DNA of 64,000 nucleotides from UKL13-2 sp038321965 (GCA_038321965.1 JBBQFL010000023.1:4626-68625); one strand, 5' to 3'; shown: positions 26,554-36,115, numbered from the stretch's first letter. Notes: a model not told the origin generated them from the letters alone. Numbers and translations: made by a program.

Positions 26554-27218
26554 TCTCAGTCGAAAACGTCAGCAAAACGTATGGAACTCGATTTGGACAA
26601 CGCACGATACTTGATGACGTGAGCTTCCGCCTGGAGCGCGGCAGTAACATCGGCATTTTGGGTCAAAATGGCGCGGGAAAATCCACACTCATTCGGCTCA
26701 TTAGTGGCGCTGAAAAACCCACCAGTGGTCACATACGGCGGGAAATGAGCGTCTCTTGGCCGCTCGCCTTTGGCGGTGCATTTCAGCCACACCTAACCGG
26801 GCTCGATAATCTCAAATTTGTTTGTCGTATCTATGGCGTTGACTACAAACCACTGATTGAATTTGTCGAGGATTTCACGGAACTCGGCATCTATTTTCGT
26901 GAGCCTGTATCGCACTATTCTAATGGCATGATGACGAGGCTAGCGTTCGCGCTGTCTATGGCAATCGAATTTGACTGCTTCCTCATCGATGAGGCAATGG
27001 TTGTCGGCGATATGCGGTTTCACGAAAAATGCCACATCGAACTTTTTCAGAAACGTAAAGACCGGGCGTTTATTCTGGTTACCCACGACGCGAATGCCAT
27101 CAAGCTCTATTGCGATCGCGCCAGTGTGTTACACAATGGAAAGCTATATCCGTTTGATAACGTCGACGACGCATATGAGTTTTACAACAGTGTGTTTAAA
27201 ATGGGACCCGCTGCGTAA
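26550..27218 (+). CDS. kpsT: Capsule ABC exporter ATPase KpsT
   Basis: 222 aa: Walker A GQNGAGKST, a variant signature YSNGMMTRLAFALSM, Walker B FLIDEAMVVGD, switch His in VTHDANAI. These are the normal KpsT variants. The length is that of short KpsT, so there is no Wzt-type C-terminal carbohydrate-binding domain that would read a chain-end modification. ATG 26550 overlaps the kpsM stop; the open frame from 26229 is not used. Confidence 0.95.
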   Translation: MISVENVSKTYGTRFGQRTILDDVSFRLERGSNIGILGQNGAGKSTLIRLISGAEKPTSGHIRREMSVSWPLAFGGAFQPHLTGLDNLKFVCRIYGVDYKPLIEFVEDFTELGIYFREPVSHYSNGMMTRLAFALSMAIEFDCFLIDEAMVVGDMRFHEKCHIELFQKRKDRAFILVTHDANAIKLYCDRASVLHNGKLYPFDNVDDAYEFYNSVFKMGPAA

Positions 27219-27273
27219 CTTCGCACACGCCCAATGCATCAGATGAAATTGAGCCTTTCAGTTACGAGATGAG

Positions 27274-28797
27274 ATGAGAATATTACTTGAACTTCGGCCG
27301 GCACTCGATGGGCATGCGGGCATTCCCCAGGAAACACGCTTGCTGTTCAGAGGGCTGCGGATGATTGATGGCCTGGATGTTGATGGCATGATCGTACATA
27401 GCGGACGCGTGCTTGCCAAGGCGCTGCCTGCTGACCCTGGATACTCAAAAAATCGTGAGAGTACCGACCGGGAGATTTTCAAGCTGTCACGCACGATTAT
27501 TTCACTGCAGGAAAGCCTGCACCCCAAGCTACTGCATCGGACCGGGATTGACATTGATCAGTTGATGGGCTCACTGAGCATGGTGTTCACACATTTATTC
27601 GGCTCCAGCCAGAAATTGACCACGTTTGACACAGCACATTTCCGCGATTTTATCTGGCGAAACTTCTTTGCAAAAACCTTGCCTGAAAGCGACTTTGATC
27701 TCGTTACCAGTGCCAACTATCGGGTGTCGCGCCTGCCGTGGACGATGATGCATTTGTGTGGCCTGAATTCGCGACAGTTCGGCTATCATTTTTATCCAAG
27801 GCTCAATACCAGCGACTTCAATATTTTCATTTCTCAGACGCCCTTCCCTGGGACGATTTCCAAGGGTACAAAACTGGTGGTCCGTTATCACGATGCGATT
27901 CCGGTGCTAATGCCGCATACGATCTCAGACAAGACATTTCATCAGGCGTCGCACTACTATGCCTTGAAGTGCAACGTGAAAAGCGGAGCCTATTTTGCGT
28001 GTGTATCTGAAGCAACGCGCAGAGACCTGCTGTCCATTTTCCCTGAAGCCGCAGATCGTGCCGTGACCATTCATAACATGGTGTCACATCACTATTTCCC
28101 GGAAGACTCGTCGCCGATACGTGTTCCGGAAATCGTACGAACGCGGATGCACTCCGGGGTTAAGGTGGCAGTACCGGGGAGCGAAGTATTCCCTTCAAAT
28201 GGCAAAAAGATATTACCGCCACCAAAGGCCAAGGTCGGCACTGCCCCGTTTGAGTACCTGCTCATGGTATCGACGATAGAGCCGCGAAAGAACCACCTCT
28301 CCCTGCTGTCAGCCTGGGAACAACTCAGGACCGAACAGTTTCCAAACTTGAAGCTCGTCATCGTTGGCATGCTTGGCTGGAGCTATGAGTCAATCGTGAA
28401 AAAATTCAAACCTTGGCAGGAACGCGGCGAGTTGTTTTTGCTGGAAGATGTGCCCTCGCCGGAGCTACGGCTGCTTTACCGGCATGCGAAGGCGACCATC
28501 TGTCCAAGTTTTGCGGAGGGTTTTGACTTCTCGGGTGTCGAAGCCATGCGCTGTGGCGGTGCGGTTGCTGCGTCGCGCATCCCGGTCCATGAGGAAGTCT
28601 ATGGCAACGCGGCCGAGTTCTTTAGCCCTTACTCAATTGATGAGCTCGTTACGGCGATCAATAGTGTCATCGACAGCACAAACACTGAGCGGCGCAATGA
28701 ACTGGTCGTAAATGGAGCTTCGGTTTCAGCACGCTATTTGCCGGAAAAAATACTGCCGCAATGGCAGGTATTTCTGCAGTCGAAGTTGGCGAGTTAG
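27274..28797 (+). CDS. GT4-like glycosyltransferase
   Basis: 507 aa GT-B fold. The C-terminal nucleotide-sugar domain shows LLMVSTIEPRKNHLSLLSAW, LFLLEDVPSPELRLLYRHAKATICPSFAEGFDFSGVEAM, and the EX7E-type pattern. The N-terminal acceptor domain (about 1-300) includes KLVVRYHDAIPVLMPHTI and CVSEATRRDL. Last gene of the manC-kpsEMT set, 55 bp after kpsT, so it probably adds a repeat-unit or linker sugar. It meets the next glycosyltransferase gene tail to tail with 25 bp between stops. Confidence 0.9.
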   Translation: MRILLELRPALDGHAGIPQETRLLFRGLRMIDGLDVDGMIVHSGRVLAKALPADPGYSKNRESTDREIFKLSRTIISLQESLHPKLLHRTGIDIDQLMGSLSMVFTHLFGSSQKLTTFDTAHFRDFIWRNFFAKTLPESDFDLVTSANYRVSRLPWTMMHLCGLNSRQFGYHFYPRLNTSDFNIFISQTPFPGTISKGTKLVVRYHDAIPVLMPHTISDKTFHQASHYYALKCNVKSGAYFACVSEATRRDLLSIFPEAADRAVTIHNMVSHHYFPEDSSPIRVPEIVRTRMHSGVKVAVPGSEVFPSNGKKILPPPKAKVGTAPFEYLLMVSTIEPRKNHLSLLSAWEQLRTEQFPNLKLVIVGMLGWSYESIVKKFKPWQERGELFLLEDVPSPELRLLYRHAKATICPSFAEGFDFSGVEAMRCGGAVAASRIPVHEEVYGNAAEFFSPYSIDELVTAINSVIDSTNTERRNELVVNGASVSARYLPEKILPQWQVFLQSKLAS

Positions 28798-28822
28798 ACG
28801 AGCTGGGTATGGCGAGCAGTCG

Positions 28823-30826
28823 TCAAGCCCTGCAGGCAATTGCCAGCTGCATTCTTTGCACCAGATAGTCCACCATCAAGCCGGATGAAGAGGGTTGTCG
28901 CTCATGGGATTGATGCAGCAGGTCAGCGTGCGGAACGTAACATACGCGCTTCTTGACGCCGAACGCCTCCAGCGCTGTTACGGCGTTCATTGTGTGAACG
29001 AAGATTGCGTCACATGATTTCAATGCCAACCTGACTTCAAGCATTCCGGTGTCAACAGTCAGTGCGCCCAACCCGTCTGTCGTGTGCAAGGTTACAAACA
29101 CGCGCCTGTTGGCCGATTTTTGCATCAAGACAAGCCTTGAGAGCGCGGACCAATCGAACATGTCTGGTTCAAACTGAATCACGACGGTATCAACAGCGGA
29201 TGTTGCCAGGGATAGCTGCAAGGCGGAAAAATAGTCATCCGGATCAACTTGCCCACTCAGCCAGCCACTGGTCACGCTGTTGGCGTCAGTGGCTTCAATA
29301 TCACATGAATGCGGTGCGAATACCTTCACTTCAAAAGTTAGCAATGGAATGATCATTCTTGAATAACTGCCTGTCACGTTGTTCACGTTCCAGTTGGATA
29401 TCCAGCCTACGCGGCGAAAATGATCATCAGAGCCACCGCCTGCTTCGAGACGCCCATGAAATTCATTCACAGCGATGGCACGCGACGCCGATTCCAGAAA
29501 ATCCTCATCCAGATTGCCAATACCGCTATCTGCGCAAGCTTCAAGGAACGCCCCGTAAGCCTGTGCCTCCGCTCCAGGTGTGGAAGATGCGGAACGCGCT
29601 TCACAAGACTGTGATGCTCCCGAACTGGAATCAAAAAAGGCCAGCGCCCTGTTGGCTGAGAGGTCCCAGGAGAAGTGTTGCGCGCGCTCGATTCCGTGTT
29701 TTTTCAAGTCGGCACTAAAATCCGGGTCAGAAAGTACTGCGGTTATCTTTGCAGCGATGTCGGATACACTCTCAGGATCAAACAGTGCGTCGGCCCGGTT
29801 GATCACTTCGGGAATACTTGTGCGATTTGAGCCAATGGTTGGTACGCCGCAGGACATCGCCTCCAGCACCGGAAGGCCGAAGCCTTCCCGCAGCGAAGGA
29901 AATACGAACAGCGAACAGAGATTGTATAAAGCGACCAATTCTGCGTCGGTCACATGCCCGACAAACACAAGATCAGAAAATCCGAGACCATGCTCGGCTG
30001 CAATGTCTCTAAGCTTGTTTATCTGACTAGCGTCGCCTTTTCCCACAATGACCAGTTGGTATTGGTTTCGTATCGTAGGCGATACCATTGCAAAAGCCTC
30101 GACTAAGCGTGGATGATTTTTGCGGATATCAAAACTGCCCGTAAACATCAGGAATGGCTTGGTAATGCCAGCTTTTTTCAACAGAGCCGACTTCATGCCG
30201 GCATCGACCAGCATGGGTGCAAATTGATCATCAACGGCCGATGAGATATTTACAATTCTCGTCGCAGGAATATCAGTGTGTTGCAGCGCCTCTGCCCTGG
30301 AAAAATCGGAGATGGATACAATCATACCGGCACGCTTGAGCCCATCGAACTTGCGAAGATAGTGATCCCTAAGCATGTCGTTAATCAGGTAGGTCTCCTG
30401 TTCAAGATACGGAATCAGGTCGTATAGCGTCACGGCGGTGCGCGACGCAGGAAAAATCAAGCCGACCGATGTAACAACATCTTCACCCGCCCCTTCAAAC
30501 AGACTGGCAATATGCAACACGTCAGGGTTGATTTCGGCGATGCGCTTTTCGCGGATCAATTCCGCCATGCGCGTATGGCCAGGCAATTGGTTGTCTGCCG
30601 CGACGTATGGTGGCACCTCAAAGGTGAGGATGTTTTGTTGTGGTATCAGATCGGCAAACTCAGCTCTGACCGCGTTCTCGTTCGGAAGTCGACTATTGAG
30701 CAGCAATGAAATTTCGTGTGGCGAGTTGAGACGCAGCATCGCTTTGGCGAGCGACATCGAATAGCGTCCGATGCCGCCGACGCGACTGCCCGACTGGCAA
30801 CATTGGAGGTCAATCAGAATTCGCAT
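28823..30826 (-). CDS. GT4 glycosyltransferase with a second, half GT-B module
   Basis: 667 aa. Residues 1 to about 385 form a complete GT4 module: ILIDLQCCQSGSRVGGIGRYS, FTGSFDIRKNHPRLVEAF, FVGHVTDAELVALYNLCSLFVFPSLREGFGLPVLEAM. After a linker, about 455-667 resembles only the N-terminal (acceptor) half of another GT4: WISNWNVNNVTGSYSRMIIPLL, FVTLHTTDGL, SCDAIFVHT. It stops before any nucleotide-sugar domain. Related proteins carry two or three full modules, so this one seems 3'-truncated or has kept a non-catalytic acceptor domain. Convergent with the previous gene; no remaining module sequence is seen after the stop. Confidence 0.88.
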   Translation of the reverse strand: MRILIDLQCCQSGSRVGGIGRYSMSLAKAMLRLNSPHEISLLLNSRLPNENAVRAEFADLIPQQNILTFEVPPYVAADNQLPGHTRMAELIREKRIAEINPDVLHIASLFEGAGEDVVTSVGLIFPASRTAVTLYDLIPYLEQETYLINDMLRDHYLRKFDGLKRAGMIVSISDFSRAEALQHTDIPATRIVNISSAVDDQFAPMLVDAGMKSALLKKAGITKPFLMFTGSFDIRKNHPRLVEAFAMVSPTIRNQYQLVIVGKGDASQINKLRDIAAEHGLGFSDLVFVGHVTDAELVALYNLCSLFVFPSLREGFGLPVLEAMSCGVPTIGSNRTSIPEVINRADALFDPESVSDIAAKITAVLSDPDFSADLKKHGIERAQHFSWDLSANRALAFFDSSSGASQSCEARSASSTPGAEAQAYGAFLEACADSGIGNLDEDFLESASRAIAVNEFHGRLEAGGGSDDHFRRVGWISNWNVNNVTGSYSRMIIPLLTFEVKVFAPHSCDIEATDANSVTSGWLSGQVDPDDYFSALQLSLATSAVDTVVIQFEPDMFDWSALSRLVLMQKSANRRVFVTLHTTDGLGALTVDTGMLEVRLALKSCDAIFVHTMNAVTALEAFGVKKRVCYVPHADLLHQSHERQPSSSGLMVDYLVQRMQLAIACRA

Positions 30827-31002
30827 GAAGTAAAGGTTCTAGTGTGAGGTTGCAATATTGATAGTCCGCAATTGGAAGATCACTGATGAACCAAAAGTCT
30901 AGTATTTACGGGCGACTTCAGGCATTTTGGCATCAAACGCCGCACCAAATGCCGATCCACGTGCGCGAAACTCTATGGCACGCGTACACCTTCAATAACA
31001 GA

Positions 31003-32262
31003 CTATTGCCGCTTGCGCTTGAGATCGCGTGCAATCTCAAGTGCGCGCAATTCAACGACGAAACCTCCTACCGATTTTGGCGGCGAATCCGTTGGCCCGT
31101 CGTAAGTTGGGGCACGCCGGCGATCAGCTTCCTGCACAAATTGCCTCAGAATAACCGCACTACTTTCAAGACTCGCAATGCGCTCAGCAATCAATTTGGA
31201 GGCAGCGGCGGCTTTTTCGTCAGCGGCTTTGAGTCCGTCAATCTCTGCTCCCAACTCAGCGAGTTTCACGACGCAGCCGGACTCAAACATGATCTGCCGC
31301 TGCTCCACCGCCCGGCTGCGACGTTCCAAGAGTGAGTCGCCTTCGACGTTGAGTAACCTTGTAAAAAATATTCCCAATATCGGCAGGCGAGACAACTTGA
31401 ATTGCTTTAACGCTTGCGACAAACCAGGAAGATCGCGCTTACTGTGCAGGCCTGCAGCCGCCACCATTTCGCTCAGTATCTGAATTTTCGATGTTCCTGC
31501 CATAAGCTGGTTCGTATGAAGTTGCACGTCTGACGGTTCTACCGGCAAATCAAGCAAGGCTTGGTAAGCACAGGTGACGAAATCCATGCCATGCAAACTC
31601 ATTAGCACCTTTAACTCGGTTGCCGCATTCTCAGTGTTGGACATTGCGTCCTGCGCGCTACTTTCGGTAGACAGCGCGGCGGCCTCCGGCACGGGCAGAT
31701 TCTCTCGCGCAAACATTTCTCGCAATCCCGGAAGTTCAACCCTCAGTTTTCGGCACTCGGGGGACGTGAAAATGTCGTGCAGGAACTTGGTCTTGCTCGT
31801 CTTTCCCTGCAGTTTCTCCAGATAAATCGCGACTCCTTCGGGATCAGGCGCACGCTTAAGCAGCACCCAATAGGCAGCTTCAATCAATTTGCCGAAATCA
31901 TCGTGTACCAATAGCTGCTCGCCGCGCGAAATGTTTACTACCTCTTCCGGCGGGCCAATTTCTGGCGCTTCAACCTGCACACCAATGCCTTCACGTGCGC
32001 ATGCTTCGCCAAGTCCGGGCAGCGTCGCCCCGAGACGCCGACTTTCGTTCGAGTTCGCCAGCTCAAACAGTACTTGTATTTTGTTCGCTCCATTACGCAG
32101 CTGACGCAAATACGCCCGACCGCCGGTTGCGTCCGGTCGTCGTTGCAACAATGCCAGATAAGCAGCTTCTACAAACTCTTCGTCATCTTCGAGTAGCAGC
32201 GCCTGCAATTGCCCATCAAGCTCACTTTTTGATTCAAGATTGCGCAAAGTTTGAGTCCCCAT
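31003..32262 (-). CDS. Triple DUF4214-domain protein with C-terminal coiled coil
   Basis: 419 aa, no signal peptide or membrane helix. Three DUF4214 units are visible: FVEAAYLALLQRRPDATGG (about 30-80), LIEAAYWVLLKRAPDPEGV (about 125-180), and a divergent FVTCAYQALLDLPVEPSDV (about 225-280). After each comes a KIQxLxE/TKFLHD-type helix and a LPGL motif. The C-terminal third is a predicted coiled coil (EIDGLKAADEKAAAASKLIAERIASLE). The same domain trio occurs in the 1031-aa FkbM protein at 41200-44295, so the two may interact or derive from one ancestor. DUF4214 has no assigned enzymatic activity; a scaffold or glycan-related role is inferred. Confidence 0.8.
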   Translation of the reverse strand: MGTQTLRNLESKSELDGQLQALLLEDDEEFVEAAYLALLQRRPDATGGRAYLRQLRNGANKIQVLFELANSNESRRLGATLPGLGEACAREGIGVQVEAPEIGPPEEVVNISRGEQLLVHDDFGKLIEAAYWVLLKRAPDPEGVAIYLEKLQGKTSKTKFLHDIFTSPECRKLRVELPGLREMFARENLPVPEAAALSTESSAQDAMSNTENAATELKVLMSLHGMDFVTCAYQALLDLPVEPSDVQLHTNQLMAGTSKIQILSEMVAAAGLHSKRDLPGLSQALKQFKLSRLPILGIFFTRLLNVEGDSLLERRSRAVEQRQIMFESGCVVKLAELGAEIDGLKAADEKAAAASKLIAERIASLESSAVILRQFVQEADRRRAPTYDGPTDSPPKSVGGFVVELRALEIARDLKRKRQ

Positions 32263-32746
32263 TTAACGATTAACGCCACCGGCATTGCGCAATGATATTC
32301 GCATCCGACGGCCGTTAGTAACGTCAGTCACGCAATTGACGAGAATTTCCCGCGTGTGCCATGCCGTCCTTACTGTGCCGCCAGAGCGTCGAATTCGGAC
32401 AAATGGCGGAAAACCGCATTACTAGGTTAGCTCTTATGGGCTTCACCGATGGTTTACTTCGTCAATTACTGTACATCCGCGATGAGCCTCCAACACACTG
32501 TTTGTCGAAATGGAAATGATTTGAACGGGTCGATCGATGCTTCGAGCTTTCCGCATGAGCCAATTAGTTGGTGTATTTTGTTTTTTGAACTAACGCTGGG
32601 TTAACTATAATGATTGTGATGCACTCGAAGAGGACCAATACGCATCTTACAAGCACCACCGAATGAACCCATCGCAAAAATGCAATTAAAACGTTCGGTT
32701 TTTTTTCGAATCATTGACCAATGTCTCAGTAACTGGATTTTTCAGA
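32263..32746. promoter_or_regulatory. AT-rich divergent promoter region
   Basis: 484 bp between the leftward DUF4214 gene and the rightward methyltransferase gene. A TATAAT box at 32606-32611 has a TTGAAC-like box at 32585-32590; the spacing of 15 is short but usable. An AT-rich leader with a T run (32700-32706) follows. No gene is supported. Confidence 0.45.
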
Positions 32747-34102
32747 ATGACGAAACTCTCAACAAGCGACCTCGACGCATACATCATGTTCGTTGATACC
32801 GAATGCAACGGTGACTTACAGAATCCGCAAGCGGCTGAGAAATACCTTCCAATAGAACTTCAATACAAAACCACCATTGACGAATCCTTAGATCCATTTA
32901 GTGAAGATTATTTTCGCTCGCAAATTGACTTGTACGAAGAGATAGCTGGAAAAAAACTCGACCAATGGTCAGGTGAACTACACCCGGTGAATATTCCTAC
33001 ACTATTAAGTAGCCCCAACCCATTAGGCATCGATAAGGTGGACTTTATCTCCGGACACGTAAGAGCACTCTCGTCAATGCTTGCATTGTCCTGTTTAGGG
33101 TCGGCTGCGAATGTACTGGATATGGGTGCGGGGCATGGCCTAAGTTCTGAAGTTTATGCGTTTTGCGGATGCAACGTTCACGCGATTGATATAGATCCAG
33201 ACCTCTCAGAGTTGGCTACCAAGCGTGCTGCCAAGCGATCATTCAGAATAAAACGATCAATAATGAATTTTGACTCGCTCAGTTCGATTGAAAATGATGC
33301 GTATCAGGCAGCGTTTTTCTTTCAATCTCTTCATCATTGTCTGCGCCCTTGGGAGTTGATAGCAGAACTGATGAACAAACTCTCACCAGACGGCGTAATC
33401 GCATTTGGCGGCGAACCGATCCAAGACTTATGGTGGAAACATTGGGGAATTCGCCTAGATCAGGAGTCATTGTATGTAGCACGCAAGTTCGGATGGTTTG
33501 AGTCGGGATGGTCCAGAGAATTTATTACTCAGTGTTTCAAGCGTAATGGGCTGAAACTAGTATTGTTTGACAATGGACTGAAGGGGGGGCAAATTGGCGT
33601 GGCTTGCAAGTCACTTGAAAAACTTTCACAAATTGTCGAAAACGCAGTCTCGCTCGGATTTACGCCCTTGTTTGAGCACGAAATAGAAAACTCGGCCCAA
33701 AATTATCACAGCCAAATTGGAAAATTATCAAGAAATGCCTTAGGCACTACATTCCGCACAAACGAAAACCATGGCGGTGGGTATCTGTGTTACGGCCCTT
33801 ACATTTCGCTCCCGCCTGGGCGCTACAGAGTTTCTTTTGTTCTCAGGTTTATTGCTGCAGCGAATCAAAATGCTGATGCCGCGACGTCGGTTTTATTTGA
33901 TGTTATTAGTGGTGACGACCAAGAATCGCACTACGCTGAACTTCTTGCAGTAAATCCCGACGACGTGTTGCGATTAGTAAATATAGAGTTTGAATTGCAA
34001 CGTACTACTCGCAGAGTTGAAGCTAGGGTTAGAGTTTCACAAAGCAATCAAATTTGGGAAATGTCACTTCCGGTATTTGAAAAATTGACGCCCTCTAATT
34101 GA
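32747..34102 (+). CDS. Class I SAM-dependent methyltransferase with C-terminal beta-sandwich
   Basis: About 451 aa. The SAM-binding motif is VLDMGAGHGLSSEVYAFCG, followed by the acidic strand end VHAIDIDPDL and the motif II-III region FFFQSLHHCLRPWELIAELM. The last 130 residues (GPYISLPPGRYRVSF ... VEARVRVS) look like a jelly-roll/beta-sandwich of the kind appended to glycan-acting enzymes. An open TTG start lies at 32714; neither start has a good ribosome site and I prefer the ATG. Its base composition is clearly more AT-rich than that of its neighbours, suggesting separate acquisition. It likely methylates a sugar of the surface glycan. Confidence 0.8.
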   Translation: MTKLSTSDLDAYIMFVDTECNGDLQNPQAAEKYLPIELQYKTTIDESLDPFSEDYFRSQIDLYEEIAGKKLDQWSGELHPVNIPTLLSSPNPLGIDKVDFISGHVRALSSMLALSCLGSAANVLDMGAGHGLSSEVYAFCGCNVHAIDIDPDLSELATKRAAKRSFRIKRSIMNFDSLSSIENDAYQAAFFFQSLHHCLRPWELIAELMNKLSPDGVIAFGGEPIQDLWWKHWGIRLDQESLYVARKFGWFESGWSREFITQCFKRNGLKLVLFDNGLKGGQIGVACKSLEKLSQIVENAVSLGFTPLFEHEIENSAQNYHSQIGKLSRNALGTTFRTNENHGGGYLCYGPYISLPPGRYRVSFVLRFIAAANQNADAATSVLFDVISGDDQESHYAELLAVNPDDVLRLVNIEFELQRTTRRVEARVRVSQSNQIWEMSLPVFEKLTPSN

Positions 34103-34185
34103 CGGCCTATGACTAGCGCCACTTCGCAGGCACGCTCGAATTCGGACGATAAAGAATTCGCCTTCCTGTCCGCATTGTGGATTTG

Positions 34186-35079
34186 CTACCCGGGTGCTTC
34201 CAGCATCCAGCTCAAAGTCTGTCGAATGGGAATTGACTCAATGGAACCGATAGCAACGTCAAGTTTCTCTCGCGAGCCAATTAGTGTGTGTACCTCATTT
34301 TTTCGCACGAATGCTGGGTTAACAATTACTTCTAGGTCATGTCCAGAGAGATCGCGCATGATCGAAATCACTTCCTGCAGAGAATGACCAACGCCTGAGC
34401 ATACGTTGTATACGTCGCCACTTGAAGCTGATTCAATGAGCCTTCGATAGGTGTGGACAATTGTTCTCACATCAGAGAAATCGCGAATAACGTCAAGATT
34501 TCCCAGCTCAATTGACGGAGAACGCCGCTTAAAATGATTGACAATCTTGGGAAGCAAGAACTGTAGTGATTGGCCTCGCCCCGTGTAATTGAATGGACGA
34601 GCAATGAAAATGGGCAACCTGTCCAGCCACAACCGTGCCATATATTCCATGGCAAGTTTGCTTACAGCATAATCATTTGCTGGCGCGGGCGTCGTCGTCT
34701 CCGAAATAGGCATGATATCCGCGTTGCCGTAAATATTTGCGCTACTTGCCAACAAGACTGCTTTGGGCGTGCGTTTACAGCGGGAAAGTGCTTCCAAAAG
34801 GTTGCGGGTGCCGAGAACGTTTGTAGCATAAAGCGCTTCGACGTCGTCATGTGCGGCAAATGCTATCCCTGCCAGATGGACAACCACATCTGGACACACG
34901 TAGCCCACTACGTCCATTACCGATTTGCGATCTGTAAGGTCACATTTGACGACGTTAGTGCCAGAAGCGGTTGATAACTCTTGACCTACCCCGACTACGG
35001 TTAATCCGCTCAGTTGAAGTTCCGGGACGAGATACCTGCCAGTAAACCCATTGACACCTGTTACGAGAGCAGTAGGCAT
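34186..35079 (-). CDS. rmd: GDP-4-keto-6-deoxy-D-mannose reductase-like (Rmd)
   Basis: 297 aa extended SDR with VTGVNGFTGRYL, VVHLAGIAF, SSANIYG and the YAVSK active site. ARPFNYTGRGQSLQFLLPKI is typical of Rmd-type reductases. With Gmd encoded immediately upstream (stop of gmd 1 bp before the start region of this gene), the expected product is GDP-D-rhamnose. The related outcomes GDP-6-deoxy-D-talose or another 4-reduced sugar cannot be excluded by sequence alone. Last gene of the leftward five-gene operon. Confidence 0.85.
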   Translation of the reverse strand: MPTALVTGVNGFTGRYLVPELQLSGLTVVGVGQELSTASGTNVVKCDLTDRKSVMDVVGYVCPDVVVHLAGIAFAAHDDVEALYATNVLGTRNLLEALSRCKRTPKAVLLASSANIYGNADIMPISETTTPAPANDYAVSKLAMEYMARLWLDRLPIFIARPFNYTGRGQSLQFLLPKIVNHFKRRSPSIELGNLDVIRDFSDVRTIVHTYRRLIESASSGDVYNVCSGVGHSLQEVISIMRDLSGHDLEVIVNPAFVRKNEVHTLIGSREKLDVAIGSIESIPIRQTLSWMLEAPG

Positions 35080-35080
35080 C

Positions 35081-36115
35081 TTAAAATGAAAAGCCGGTTT
35101 CGTTTCTCCGAATATCGGCTTCCACCATCATTTGGCACAACTCCTCAAGTGTTGTTTTTGGTATCCAGCCCAATTTCTTCATGGCCTTCTCTGGATTTCC
35201 AATTAGCAACTCGACCTCAGCTGGCCGGTAGAATTTTGGATTAACGCGCACTAATGTCTTGCCATTTGATCGGTCTTTGGCTATCTCATCAGCCCCTGTG
35301 CCCTGCCACAGCAATTCAAAGCCTGCAGCCTTTGCCGCCATGGAAACAAAATCCCTCACTGTCTCGGTCCGATTGGTCGCGAGAACGTATGTGTCAGGAA
35401 CATCCGTCTGCAGCATTCGCCACATGCCTTCGACATACTCTTTTGCGAAGCCCCAGTCTCGTTTTGCATCCATATTGCCAAGCTCCAGGACATCAAGTTT
35501 GTCTAGCTTGATTTTTGCAAAGCTATCTGTGATCTTCCTTGTAACGAACTCTCTGCCACGCAATGGAGATTCGTGGTTAAACAGTATTCCACTGGCGGCA
35601 AATATGTCATATGACTCGCGATAGTTAATCGTCATCCAGTGTGCATACAGTTTCGCGACCCCGTAAGGACTCCGTGGGTAAAACGCGGTCGTTTCGTCCT
35701 GCGGAATTGCTTGAACTTTGCCGAACATTTCGGAAGTACTTGCTTGATAAAACCGTATCTTCGAATTGACCAGCCTTATCGCTTCCAATAGATTAACGAC
35801 GCCAAGGCCGGTAATTTGTCCCGTGGTTACAGGCTGATCAAACGATACGCCCACAAAACTTTGTGCAGCCAGATTATAAATTTCGCTGGCCTCAATTTTT
35901 TGTAGCAAACGGGTCGTCGCGCCTAAATCGGTCAGGTCATATTCCACCAAATTAAGATTCGGATCATTTGCGATCCCTAACTCTTCAATACGCCAGAAGT
36001 TTACCGAACTCGTGCGTCGGTATGTTCCATAGACGGTGTAGCCTTTTTCCAGGAGAAGTTGCGTCAAGTACGCGCCATCTTGGCCGGTTGTTCCAGTTAT
36101 CAATGCTGTAGGCAT
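35081..36115 (-). CDS. gmd: GDP-mannose 4,6-dehydratase
   Basis: 344 aa with ITGTTGQDGAYLTQLLLEKGY, the Thr-Glu pair in ASTSEMFGKVQ, YGVAKLYAHWMTINYRE (Tyr, Lys), and NHESPLRGREFVTRKIT. It converts GDP-mannose (made by ManC) to GDP-4-keto-6-deoxymannose. The ATG at 36115 starts the canonical MPTALITG; a GTG three codons upstream is possible. It sits between the C-methyltransferase-like gene and rmd in one operon. Confidence 0.96.
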   Translation of the reverse strand: MPTALITGTTGQDGAYLTQLLLEKGYTVYGTYRRTSSVNFWRIEELGIANDPNLNLVEYDLTDLGATTRLLQKIEASEIYNLAAQSFVGVSFDQPVTTGQITGLGVVNLLEAIRLVNSKIRFYQASTSEMFGKVQAIPQDETTAFYPRSPYGVAKLYAHWMTINYRESYDIFAASGILFNHESPLRGREFVTRKITDSFAKIKLDKLDVLELGNMDAKRDWGFAKEYVEGMWRMLQTDVPDTYVLATNRTETVRDFVSMAAKAAGFELLWQGTGADEIAKDRSNGKTLVRVNPKFYRPAEVELLIGNPEKAMKKLGWIPKTTLEELCQMMVEADIRRNETGFSF

